The notes under the pieces: model-generated
Database searches by the model: none
The model's input: only the letters and a program-made list of their open reading frames with translations
What the model was told of the DNA's origin: nothing
Shown: piece by piece, positions 46,980 through 57,600 of the stretch
How the letters are laid out: each line of letters begins with the position of its first letter
Position numbering within the stretch: position 1 is the stretch's first letter
Source of the DNA: Akanthomyces muscarius
Lineage: Eukaryota > Ascomycota > Sordariomycetes > Hypocreales > Cordycipitaceae
Direction of reading: 5' to 3'
Length of the DNA stretch: 64,000 nt
NCBI RefSeq assembly: GCF_028009165.1
Contig: NC_079246.1
Span: 3,534,001 to 3,598,000 of the forward strand
Made by a program: the position numbers and the translations under genes

Positions 46980-49900
46980 AGCTTTAATTATAAAATTAAA
47001 ATCTATATAAAGCTAGATAGGAGCCCTAAATAACTTCTATATAGTAGACTATATTATATACTATAGGACTAATTACTTAAACTATACTACTAACTAACTA
47101 CCCTCCTTAATAAAGGCTAGATCTAAACTAGCTTCTCTCTAACTATAATACCTATACTCCTAGTTAAAAAGGCAAATAAGAGCTAGTATTTTTATATTAA
47201 TTACTAGGGTCTTAACACTATATTAGAAGATAACCACTACTTATTACCACTTATTAAGGAGACTATCTATTCCTTATTAACTATAAAGTGGCTTACTAAG
47301 TTAGATATCTACTTTACCTTCTATAAGCTATAAATAAAGCTTAGTTCTAAAAAATACACTATATTCTATATAAGATTTAGATTATTTAAGTAGCTTATCT
47401 ACCCTTTTAGCCTCTTAGGTATACCTACTATATTCTAATAATATATAAACTAGGTTCTAGGCGACACTCTAGATAACTATATTATAGCCTATTTTAATAA
47501 TATTCTTATTTATAATAATAATAACCTTACTAACTATAAGTAAAAGGTTATTATAATACTATTATAGCTTAATAAGACTAGACTCTATCTTAATCTTAAT
47601 AAGTACGAATTCTCTATTAAGATAGTAAAATATCTTAGGTTTATTATAAAGGTAGGCATATTACTTATACCTAACTTAGAGAAGATTTAGGCTATTTATA
47701 AATAGGAGCCCTTATAAACTATAAAAGGGGTAAGGAGCTTTCTTAGTTTCTCTAACTTCTACTAGGAATTTATCCTAAAATTTACTACCTTATTAGAGCC
47801 ACTTATCTAACTTACTTAAAAGTATATCTAGTTCTACTAGGGGGGAGAGGAGGATATTACCTTTAAAAAGCTAAAGTTACTATTTCTCTCTAAGCCCTAC
47901 CTCACACTCTAAGATCCCACTAAAAAGGTTATAATTAAAACTAACTATTCTAGTATAAGGCTAGGAGGTTACTTATTATAACTTAATAATAGGAATATTT
48001 TACGCCTAATTATATACCACTCCTAAAAGCTAATAATAGTAGAGTGGAATTATACTATCTATAATAAGGAACTCCTTACTATAATTAAGTATATCTAAGT
48101 ATAAGAAGTAGAGCTTTAAGGGTAGGAGTACCCTTTTATTATACTTACTAACTATAAAAACTTAGAGTACTTTATAAAACTATATATTATCTTAGAATAA
48201 TAGGCCTACTAGGCTAAATTCCTCTTTATATTTTAATATTACCTTTACTACTAGCCTAGCTCTCTTATATAATAGCTAGACACACTTAGCTATTAGGAGG
48301 TATATAAAGATAGACTAGACTACCTACTAATAGGGATCCTAAGGCTAATTAATATTATTATAATAGAGGATAGTCCTTATACTAGGGTACTAATACCCCT
48401 ATTTATAAATAATAACCTTAATATACTATAAGAATTAGTAGTTTAAATAGACCTAAGCTATATAATAAAAATCACTATAGTCTAAAATAGCGCCTATATA
48501 TTTCCACTTAGAGCTAACTTAAAAGATTAAGTAGTAAACTATACTATCTCCGCCTATTATTACCTATAGTTCTAGGGCTATCTTTAAGTACCTAATTAGG
48601 AGCCCCTTATTACTACTCTAATTAAAAAAGTATATATTAACCCCTTTTTAGTATATTTAGAGAAGAATAATACCTTCCTCCTCCTTATATAGTTATATTA
48701 CTAGTCTAGTATATTATAAGATATTATATAGTATATCTAAAATTATGCCTATTTTAGAGCCTATAAGTCTAGGAAACTATAATAAGGCCTCCTTTAACTA
48801 ATACTAGTAGCTAACCACTACTAGTAATAAATATCTATTAACTTTATAACTAATTTACTAGTATAGGATAGTAATATATTATAGTTCTTTATAGTAATTA
48901 TAGACTAGCTATTTAAATTTATTTAACTAGAAATAATAATTATAATAATAGCTAAGACTTATACTAAATAGTTTCTCTTATATTAGTAGTATTTCTATAA
49001 CTTCCCTAAGTAAATTATTAGTAATAAAGGCTCTAACTAGGTTAGGGAATTTTAGTATATATTATACCGCCTAATAAGCACTAAGTAACTCCTCTCTACT
49101 ATATATTACCCCTAGATAGATAGTAGTATAAAGAGGGCGAACTAAAAAGTGTAAGTAGTATTATATATACTTATCTTATACTTATAGTATAATTAGATAT
49201 AATAACTACTAACTATATAATAGGTATTAAATAATAAAGACTCCTCTATTATTAATTATAGCCTAAACTTCTTACTTTATAGCTATAATAAGGAATTAAT
49301 CTAGACACTATAAGAGATAATAATAGTACTAAAATCTCTAGTAGGACACGCCTAGATATTTCTTAAATAAATTTAGGATAGAGTTAAGCTTATATAGTCT
49401 ACTATTATATATATATAGTAGTAATAGAAGGACTCTATAGATTAGACATATTAACTAACTAAATAATTCTATATTAGTAATAAAGTATAACTTTCTTTTT
49501 AGAATATTACTATATTATAACTAAATAAAAAACTTAATTAGGTCTATATAAAATATATAGTAACTAATATACTATTACTATTAATAGTTATATTAGATAT
49601 CCCTAATAATATCTATAAAACCTTCTATATTAACCTTATTAAAAGAGCTACCACTAATCCCCTACTATCCTAGGCTTATAATAACTAGGCCCTAGTACCT
49701 ATACTAGTAAAAAATAAACTAAGTTCTAATCTAGCTAAAAAATACTTTATTAAGAAAATCCTACACGCCTAGAATACCTATAGGTATATAAAGAAAAGAG
49801 AAGTACTAGTAAAATAGACTAGCTATCCTACTCTAATATAAAAGCCCTTAGTAGTACTAATAAATAGTGCAACCTTATAGGAATTTAAAGTAAAATAAAG

Positions 49901-50200
49901 AGACACTTAGACTAATAATAGCTTATATATAGCTTATTACTATTACTATATAGTAAGAGCTGCCTAATATTATAGAAAAGATATAAGCCTAAATTATAAC
50001 TCTTAGAAAAATTTAATTAATAAATAGTATATTACTATAAGAGCCCCCTAAGAGCTTATAGCTTCTTTAATACCACACCTAGCCCTTTAATATATATAAC
50101 CTAGACTTATATAGGTATTAGAAAATAAAGAAATAGTAAAACTATAAATATATACTAATATAATATAAAAGACTAAATATAAAAGGCTAAGGGTAAAAGG
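46980..50200 (+). pseudogene. pol remnant of retrotransposon 2
   Basis: Reverse transcriptase reads YFYINYQGLNTI, LTKLDIYFTFYKLQIK and, at the active site, YFNNILIY (YLDD expected; both Asp have become Asn) at about 47,130-47,520. RNase H and integrase follow to about 50,200 with numerous stops. The order continues the gag remnant at 38,440-40,041 across the nested insertion. Confidence 0.72.
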
Positions 50201-50559
50201 AAAAATAGGTGGGAGTATAGTAGTACTATACTAAATATATAATAGAGATATCTTACTCTTTATTAGTAGACTACTTATAATTAGGGCGGGGGGAATATAA
50301 GTAATAATAAACGTATAATAAAGGCGACTTAGGGGAGTAAGAGTAATAATAGTGCCTAAAGTAATAATAATTAGAACTATAGTAATATAAAGAGTATAAA
50401 AAATAACACTTATCTTACTTATTATTAAAATAAGTAAGAGTATAGTATTAAGGAGTAGTAAATATAGTAATTAATATAAGGGTAGTAATTATTTACTATT
50501 ATACTATAATATTATAATTATTATATTCTATAATAGTAATAATAATAGTATAATTCTTT

Positions 50560-51400
50560 ATCTATATAAATAATTAATAGTATACTAATAGAAGAGAAGT
50601 AGAGGGTATACTTAAATAGCTTAGAGGCTAGTAGTTAGTCCTTAGAAGGCTTATATAGCCTATATTATCTCCTAAGAGAAGTTATAACTCTAATTAGAGG
50701 TAGGGGTAAAGACTATCTATAATAATATAAGAGGGGGCGGTATAAATAAGGCCTTAGTTAGGGAGGGAGTGGTAGTAAATATATCCTAAATAATATAGGG
50801 CTATAAGTATATAGACTTTAGAGTACTATTATACTAATAAAAAGCCTTTTTAAAGGCAGGTATAGTAATAAGAAACTTATACCCCTTCTAGTAAGACATA
50901 CTAGTAGCTACCTTTATAATAGCTCTTTTCTTATTAATAAGAGACTATAAATATTTAGTAGTATAATAGAGGCGCGTATTACTAATAAAGAGTACCTAAT
51001 TATAAATATAAGGCTTCTTCTTATATTAGTAAATTAAATAGAAGCTAGTACTTATCTAAATATAAGTAAGTATTAGATTTTTAGTAGTAGTATAGAGGTA
51101 TATAAGGTAAGGGTATTTCTCCTTATTCTTTAATATAAAAGCCTTATTATCTAAATTACTAATAATAAGAATACTATTAATAGAGTAGTGGGGGGCTTTA
51201 TACCCTAAAGGACTAATATTACTACTACCTTATAGTAGAGGAGGGGGAGGAGGAGCTACTATAATAGATATAGTATAGAGGTATTAGGGAATAATAAGGG
51301 AGTTATCTAGATTTAAAGATTAGAAAGTTAATAGTATATAGGTAGAGGATAGAAGGTAGAATATAACTATAAAAGTTTATAAGAGGTTTAGTAAGATAAA
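50560..51400 (-). pseudogene. Possible antisense ORF remnant in the 3' region of retrotransposon 2
   Basis: The minus strand, opposite to gag-pol, gives protein-like stretches such as KGYKFLITIPAFKKAFYQYN and LKSIYLQPYIIQDIFTTTPS near 50,790-50,900, with a Ser/Pro run near 51,240. Stops are fewer than in the neighbouring frames as far as I can judge. No family recognised. It may be chance. Confidence 0.3.
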
Positions 51401-51875
51401 GAAAGGAGATAAGATAAAGGTAAAAAGAAATTTATAAGAAGTGGTAATAATAGTTATAGCTATAAGACTTCTTTTATAAGATATTCACTTTAAAGATAAG
51501 TAATATTATAAAAGGGCCTTAAAGGCTATACTTAGCCTTAATTATAGTATAAAAGTAAAGTATATTATAAAAGTATTATATATAACTAGTTAGGGTAAGT
51601 AAATAAAGTAGGGTATAGCCTTTATAGCCTATACCTAGCCCCCTATTTATATATAGAGTACTAGTATATAAGTTTCTCTATACTATAATATATATAGTAG
51701 AGGTATAGTATATAGTATACCTATATAGTATAAGTATATAAGAATAGTTAATCCGCACTAAAATATACCCACACTAGTATAGTAATAAAAAACCTTTTTT
51801 TAGTGGCTAATATACATATAGTGTTAACACTACTATTCTATATCTATTTTAGCCTAGCCTAGGAGGAGAGGGGTA

Positions 51876-52103
51876 TATAAAGGATTTAGGCTTTACCCAC
51901 TCCTTAGGGACTTAATATAAGAGCTTACTAAGCTCTTATATTAAGTATAGATTATACTTACTTTATAGTGTAGATTATAAGCTAGATTAGGGGAGAGGGA
52001 GAGAGAGAGAGCCTCCCCCTTCCTTCTTCTTTCTTCTCTCTTTAAGAAAATTAATAACTATTATAACACTCACCTATAGCAGCTATAAGGCTAGTCTATA
52101 ATA
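51876..52103 (+). repeat. Right LTR of retrotransposon 2
   Basis: 228 bp; preceded by the purine tract and followed by the ATATT duplication. Confidence 0.9.
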
Positions 52104-52108
52104 ATATT

Positions 52109-52530
52109 TTTATTAAAAATATATAATAAGCTCTAATTATTATTATATAAGATTTTTTATTTAATATACTCTAATATATTTATTATTATACTTAATAAGT
52201 AGTTAATTTATTATATCTTCTATATTTATATATTAAAAAAGAAGTCTTTATAAATCTAATTAGAGAATATATTTTATTATAATTCTCTCTTTTAAATTAG
52301 TAGGTTTCTTTAAATTAGGTATAGAATTATATTATATAACTTAGTTATTATATTAGTTATAGATAGTTATTTAAAATATATTATAAATTAATATAGTTTC
52401 TTGATAACTTAATTTTAAGTCTTTTTTAAGAGCTTAAAGGGTAAGAATAATACCTACCTTTTTTAAAGGGATTTTTATAAATTATTATTAAGTAATAGAA
52501 ATACTAAAATAAAGGGTACTAAAAACTAGG
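52109..52530 (+). repeat. Repeat D copy 2, right part
   Basis: Continues 37,983. It contains at about 52,140-52,165 the undisturbed version of the site that TIR element 2 occupies in copy 1. The following 52,578-53,042 is AT-rich without assignment. Confidence 0.55.
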
Positions 52531-52534
52531 TAGA

Positions 52535-52577
52535 GTAGGTGACTTACTTATCTAGGCAACTTACTTATTAACTATAT
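52535..52577 (+). mobile_element. Terminal fragment of a MITE-like TIR element
   Basis: About 43 bp ending TTACTTATTAACTATAT, then TA; equal to the right ends of the elements at 16,558 and 17,753. The rest of that element is missing. Confidence 0.5.
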
Positions 52578-53042
52578 TATAAGTTATAAGAGACTTATAT
52601 TATTTCTATAAATACTCTAATTTAGCTAGTACCTTAAAAGATTCTTACTAAAGATATTAAAAGAGGGTAATAGTCTTCTCCTCTTTATAATATAAATATT
52701 AAGATTTTAAAATAATCTAATTAAAAGAAGATACTAATACCTTAGAGTTATTATAAGAATAACCTTAATAGATATATTCCTTATAATAAAAAACACCTTT
52801 TATTATCTTATAAGAGAGCTTCTTAGAATAATAAAAAGAATAAGGTATAATAATAACTTTAAATTCTTTAATAATAGTAACTAGTTTTAAGTGCTATTTA
52901 GTTTTAGTAAAATAAGGCTTAATAATATAATTAGATATAGTAAAGTATAATAATATAAGAGGAAAAAAGACCTATAAATATAAAAGATAAAATAAGCTAG
53001 CTATAATAGCTTTAAAGATAAAACTAATAGTAGAGGAGTATT

Positions 53043-53262
53043 ATATTATAAACTAGAATATATATAAGGCAGACTAGGGAAGTGGCCTAAAAAGTAACTA
53101 GGTGGGCGCTTATAAGTCGCCTAAATAGGATACTAGGTTATATAACTAGATTACTATAGATTATAGTAAGCTAGTAGTAATTTAAGGTAGTATCTATAAT
53201 AATAGATTACTTAGAATTACTAGTAATTTAAGGAATCTAGAAAATATAATAGAGAGATAGAT
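53043..53262 (+). repeat. Tandem duplication, RIP-mutated unit
   Basis: About 220 bp that align end to end with the next unit but with C/G positions changed to T/A (AAGTGGCCT here, AAGCGGCCC there; GTTATATAAC here, GTCACGTGAC there). Confidence 0.75.
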
Positions 53263-53263
53263 A

Positions 53264-53490
53264 GTATTATAAACCAGAATGCACATAAAGCAGACCCAGG
53301 AAGCGGCCCAAGGAGCGACCAGGCGGGCGCCTACAGGTCGCCCGATTAGGATGCTAGGTCACGTGACTAGATCACCGTGGATCACAGTGAGCCAGCAGTA
53401 ATCTAAGGTAGCATCTTTAAAGATAGATCACTTAAGATCACTAGTGATCTAAGTGATCTAAGGAATATAATAGAGAGGTAGATAAGTACT
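53264..53490 (+). repeat. Tandem duplication, GC-retaining unit
   Basis: Second unit of the pair, with GAGCGACCAGGCGGGCGCCT intact and an imperfect palindrome around CACTTAAGATCACTAGTGAT near 53,429. It leads directly into repeat E copy 2. Confidence 0.75.
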
Positions 53491-53682
53491 TAAGGGAGAA
53501 GTGTTCTAGTAGCTAGGGAGTCTAGATCTCTATTAATTAATCTAAGTAATAGTTTCACTATTAAGAGTTCTACTCTTAATAAACACCTATAATACTACTT
53601 AATATACTACCCTATAGCTTTAAGCCTAACTTACTCTCTAAGAAATAGACTTACTATAACTTAATAAATAAGCTATTATTAT
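53290..53682 (+). repeat. Repeat E copy 2
   Basis: Inverted relative to 36,346-36,690; overlaps the GC-retaining unit of the tandem duplication. Contains GTTTCACTATTAAGAGTTCT and CTTACTCTCTAAGAAATAGA. Confidence 0.6.
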
Positions 53683-53689
53683 AGTATTC

Positions 53690-53925
53690 TCCTTCTACCT
53701 AAAATAATAACTTATTATTAAGGCCCCTATTATAATATATAAGATATAAATTTAACTTATATAAAGTAATTTAACCTAAATTAACTTAATTCTTAAAGAT
53801 TATAATTAATTACTTAAAAGCGCCTTTTATTATACTAATATTTAATATATAACCTTTATAGGAGTAATACCTTAATATTAGAGTATATAGAATATTTCTA
53901 CAAGTTAGCATATAGCTTTACTTAG
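53690..53925 (+). repeat. Repeat F fragment with unoccupied Fot1-like insertion site
   Basis: Matches 28,990-29,205 and continues across the point where the Fot1-like element sits in that copy (GCATATAGCTTTAC at about 53,907-53,920). Confidence 0.65.
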
Positions 53926-54235
53926 TGTTTGTGTTCTTAGAATTATAATAGCCTAAAACTTATAATTTAAGTCTTAAAGATTTAAAAGTAAAAGGGGTAA
54001 TTATAATTCTTAGTTAAACTAACTATTTATAACCTAATAGCTTATAGAAAACAAGTAATAAAGTTATTTATATATTCTAATAATTTAAAAAGAGCTAATT
54101 CTTATAAACTAAGCTTATAACTATTATATCAGGCAGTTATTAGTTATAAAAGGAAGTAGTTAATTAATTTAAGCTAGCTATATAGGTATTAAGACGCCTA
54201 GAGACACCCTAAAGGGGTAGCTCCTATAAACTACA

Positions 54236-54903
54236 GATAAATATATAGTAAAAAACAGCTTTTATAGGATAGAGGCCCTAGTATAGTCGTAGGCAGTCCT
54301 GGCTGCGTGACACTGTAGCTGTTTTAGGTGGTTCTCCAGGATCGACTTTCTTATCTCACTGGATACTGTGGGCTGAGCCAGCCGGTCTGTCACTGTTTGT
54401 CATTCATAACACTAAGACCTAGCTCCAACTCTCCTCATCGCTAATCGTCACCCGCAAGAAAAAAAATGCATTCGTGTCCTGGGTCCTGATTAGCGCTCAA
54501 CTAGTGCAAATTACATACTGATATAACACAGGGGCATATAGGCACAAAAATGGCATAGGTCCTGGACAAGCTTCTTGCTTGCCCCTTGATCTAGGTACTG
54601 GTAGCACGGAACTATCAAGCACATGCTTTGTTCCCAATAAAATAATCAACATATCAAATCGGCTTCATCGTCATCGCTAATCACCGCGCCGCGTTAACTA
54701 CTCAAATAATACTGACAAATGGCGGCACGCATAGCCCGAACACAAATCTTTGACCTTAGCCAGCAGCGACACAAGACGACAGTGCCTATCCACAATGCCT
54801 ATCCATGATAGCCGCTACAGTGGTTATGCCCATTTCAAAACTCCAAATAAATAGAGAAGTCGCTGTGATGCAACAATAATCTGGAAACATCGGGCTGCAA
54901 GAC
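54236..54903. other. Right border of AT block 2 and 3' flank of the zinc-finger gene
   Basis: Normal composition returns at about 54,240-54,290. No gene supported; the 152-residue minus-strand frame ending at 54,786 overlaps the zinc-finger gene out of frame and is a shadow. Confidence 0.4.
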
Positions 54904-55891
54904 TCAGCTCTGGTGTTGTCGCCTGCAGTGAACGCGCAAGTTATCCTGTCGACTGAAGAGCTTTCCGCAGTAAGGACAAGCCTTTGATGGATTGTGCGAG
55001 TCTTCATGCCGAAGCATATCTCTCTTCGTCCCAAATCCTTTGCCTTTTCTGCCCTGAGCCATGTGGCAGTCAGGAAAGCTGCAGAAATACTTGCGGGAAT
55101 GTAGGCGGACATGTTTGTCCAAGTCGCATTTGCGCCAAAAGAGCGACTTTGAAACGCATGACGGATGCAAACACTGTAGCGCGGGCGGTAAAGAGCCGGA
55201 ATCAATACCAGCGCTAATGTCAGAAGATGCTGGACCTGAGACACCGGTCATCATTGTAGCGTAAGGCGCTTTGGTCTCTGGAAAATTGGACAAACCCGTC
55301 GAGGCCATGCCATTGCCGATGCTTTCCGCAAAATCAAAGACATTCTGGCCATCCCGAATTCCCATTTCCAAAACTTGCGAATCAAAGTTTATCGCATTTA
55401 TCACTTCTTCCGGCGGATCATTGACGATTGCATAGCTTGATGTCAACCCAGTGTTAACAGAGTCGTTCATAATATATGATGCGGCCATGGACGCTGCAGA
55501 ATATTCAGGAAGAATCAAAGAATCAGAATGCTCGAGGAGCTGGCTGTTTGTAGTAGTGAGGTCATGCGGAACATTCAATTCGGTGCAGTCACCCTGTTGC
55601 TGGTCCCTGTTAATGAAGCCCTTGTGGCACCGCTTGCAAGACTTGCCACAGGCTGAGCTGTAAGGGAAGAGCACGCACCAGATTTCTCGCAAGTTGGGGT
55701 GCTAGGGCTTCTGTAGCTTCAGATAATTCATTTGGACGAGTGATATCGAGTGGAGTAACTGAACTACTGTAGACATTCGGCTGTTCTGTCTGGTTGGCTG
55801 CATCTGGTGGTTGGCGGACCAAATGCGAGCGCACATAGCTTTGACAAGACGGAAGCACTGTCCTGCATGAGACGTCCGAGTGAGATGCCAT
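54904..55891 (-). CDS. C2H2 zinc-finger protein (two exons)
   Basis: Exon 1 is 55891-55679 (start MASHSDVSCRTVLPSC) and exon 2 is 55620-54904, joined over a proposed 58-bp GTGCGT...AAG intron in phase 0; the product is 309 residues. The intron is the least certain point, because AAG is a weak acceptor. The C-terminal 100 residues carry zinc fingers. One is CLHPSCVSKSLFWRKCDLDK followed by HVRLH. Another is CSFPDC-x...-DMLRHEDSH, with an unusually long loop. The last is CPYCGKLFSRQDNLRVHCRR ending QH. This set of atypical then canonical C2H2 fingers is common in fungal nuclear regulators. The N-terminal two thirds is Ser/Thr/Asn-rich with no motif. It is the first gene right of the AT block. 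Confidence 0.75.
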
Positions 55892-56671
55892 TCTCGAGAG
55901 ATTGATCACCCCAAGTTAGATTAGACTAAGCTCTTTGTTCCGATTTAGATGAGTTAGCTGGTGCTGTAGAACGACCAACCAACCGCCCCGATGAGGCGCC
56001 CGAAGTTTCGCCGTGACGCCACGTGACAATGGGGTATTAGATAAGCTACTGCAATAGGGCGGCGACTGCCAATAAGTTACCTGCGCGGATACGGATCTTT
56101 TTTTCGCCCCCAAAGGAGGGGGCCTGTTCGATCGTAGTATAGCGCTGGACGATTTCGACCACGGCAAAGCTGATCCTAAGAATACTAGTAAGACGACTTA
56201 ATGGGGGAATGATTTCGCGTGCGCTGGCTGCCAGTGCGATGGCAATGAGCTACACTGCGAGAGCGAGAGCAAGAGCGAGAGCGAGTCTTCCGGCCACGAC
56301 GCAGAAGATGGCTCCGGCCAAAGATTACATAAGGTCAAGATGCTGGCAGCTTTTACATGATATAAGCATAACAAGAGCAAGCACAAGCCACAAAACGATC
56401 AGCTTGAAAGATAGGGTACGCGCTACTTTGAGCTGAAAATATGGACATAGGTAGAAGACGGACACTTGCTGGCCTGTTGATGACGTGGGCTTTTATTGTG
56501 AGAGTTTGGGCGATTTATTTAATCCATCTAAACGATTCTTGTATAAAGAGGAGGAATTGAAGATAACAGAGTTTAGATTCTCCTGCAATGTCCTTTCTCA
56601 GCGTTAGCCACGACGTCGGTTGAGTAGACGACCGTTGAGCGTAGGTACCGCAGCAAGGTTTGCCATCGGTA
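55892..56671. other. Intergenic region with purine repeat
   Basis: No supported gene. A GAGAGC/GAGCAA hexamer-type repeat lies at 56,254-56,288. CCACGTGAC at 56,019-56,027 is an E-box-like palindrome upstream of the zinc-finger gene. Confidence 0.4.
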
Positions 56672-56965
56672 TCAGTCCTGTACTCTTGCATGGGCCCATT
56701 TCGCCGCAAAATCTTCATAGCTCAAGCTCCCTTCAGCGCTTTTTTCGAAATCGGCCACAATTTGATCACGTTCTGGCCCGCTCGCACTAACGTGGTACCC
56801 CACGCCTTCGAGTTCACAATAGTTGCAGGGTGTTGAACGAATAGCGAGTGAATTGCACAAGGCGGCCAATTCTGGTGAAATAGGTTGCTTCTGGGCCATA
56901 GTAACAGCCGCAGTGTTGGCCGCAGTGTTGGCCGCAGTGTTGGCCGCAGTGTCTTCCCCCGGCAT
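56672..56965 (-). CDS. Small unrecognised protein with a 12-bp coding repeat
   Basis: 97 residues from ATG 56965 (MPGEDTAANTAANTAANTAA). A 12-nt unit repeats about four times at 56,909-56,953 and encodes TAAN. The remainder (ISPELAALCNSLAIRS, NYCELEGVGYHV, GPERDQIVADFEKS, SYEDFAAKWAHARV) looks like a soluble helical protein with C-x2-C. An alternative start is the ATG at MAQKQPIS. No family recognised; it could be the first exon of a longer gene or chance. Confidence 0.35.
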   Translation of the reverse strand: MPGEDTAANTAANTAANTAAVTMAQKQPISPELAALCNSLAIRSTPCNYCELEGVGYHVSASGPERDQIVADFEKSAEGSLSYEDFAAKWAHARVQD

Positions 56966-57327
56966 TTTGTGGTGTGTGAAGCTGCCAGAGCTGCTTTATG
57001 AACGTCTCGAGTAGTACTGTCTTGATCCTCTTGTTTCGTAAAGTTGGGGTTTGAGGAGCAAAAGTGGCGCTGTAGGAACGGAGCAACAAAGGTAGCACTG
57101 TTGGAGCGGGGTAGCAGCGGGGCAGGAATATGTTATTGTCCGTATTGCTAGCCGATGCCAGCTATTTTCGTGGCTTGTGCCACGCGGCCACTTTATTTGG
57201 AACCCGCGACATTCGCGCCGCCCAAGGCCCTGATCTTGGGTTTTGAGACTGAGTCCCGGCTGGGACCAAGGTACAAGAAGGTTGTGGAGTTTACCACCTT
57301 GTACACTATGCTGACTATAAGGAGCCA

Positions 57328-57354
57328 CAGTCCTAGCCAGTTTAACTAGGACTG
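57328..57354. repeat. Perfect 9-bp hairpin (CAGTCCTAG / CTAGGACTG)
   Basis: Stem CAGTCCTAG, loop of 9, stem CTAGGACTG. Related TCCCGGCTGGGAC and TCCCGGCTAGGACT occur at 57,257 and 57,523, so the motif is part of a small repeat family between about 57,250 and 57,540. Confidence 0.6.
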
Positions 57355-57506
57355 AGTCCTAAGCAAGAAATTGTCACTCTTTTAGGTAAATTGTGGGTAG
57401 CAAAGAATAGTATCCGCAACTAGAGCCCCTACTAGTATGGTACCTATATTGCTACCCAGTATGTTGCAGGGTCTTCTGGCGTCTTTAACATTTATACTAT
57501 ATTATG

Positions 57507-57600
57507 CAAAAAAACCGCTCTCAGTCCCGGCTAGGACTGGGGGATCGAACTCATAATTCGGGCCTAAAGGTGCTGCTGTATACCTATAGCCATCATCAGA
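57507..57600 (-). ncRNA. tRNA-like / SINE-like sequence with A and B boxes
   Basis: On the minus strand TGGCTATAGG (57,592-57,583) fits an A box, GTTCGATCCC (57,550-57,541) fits a B box, and a run of seven T follows at 57,513-57,507 as a polymerase III stop. A three-pair D-stem (GCT/AGC) forms, but the anticodon and acceptor stems do not pair. It is not a functional tRNA; a tRNA-derived SINE or relic is the likely reading. Confidence 0.3.

Larger units (their letters stand above)
37984..52103 (+). mobile_element. Ty3/Gypsy-like LTR retrotransposon 2 (outer), RIP-degraded
   Basis: Bounded by 228-bp direct LTRs and flanked by the 5-bp duplication ATATT (37,979-37,983 and 52,104-52,108). A purine tract AGGAGGAGAGGGG lies just before the right LTR, so the element is on the plus strand. 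Gag (38,440-40,041) and reverse transcriptase (about 47,130-47,520) belong to it but are separated by the inserted retrotransposon 3. Without that insertion it is about 7.2 kb. The LTR ends (TATAAAGG...GGCTAGTCTATAATA) are the same as those of retrotransposon 1. Confidence 0.87.
36300..54235. other. AT-rich block 2 (RIP-mutated nested retrotransposons)
   Basis: About 18 kb with the same saturation of TA and loss of C and G as block 1. It consists of repeat E near both ends in inverted orientation, repeat D, and two nested Gypsy elements. Confidence 0.9.

Noticed and set aside
54786..55244. 152-residue minus-strand frame near the zinc-finger gene
   Set aside because: Overlaps the zinc-finger exon in another frame and has no motif.
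57507..57600. Functional tRNA gene
   Set aside because: A and B boxes are present but the acceptor, anticodon and T stems do not pair, so I call it only tRNA-like.
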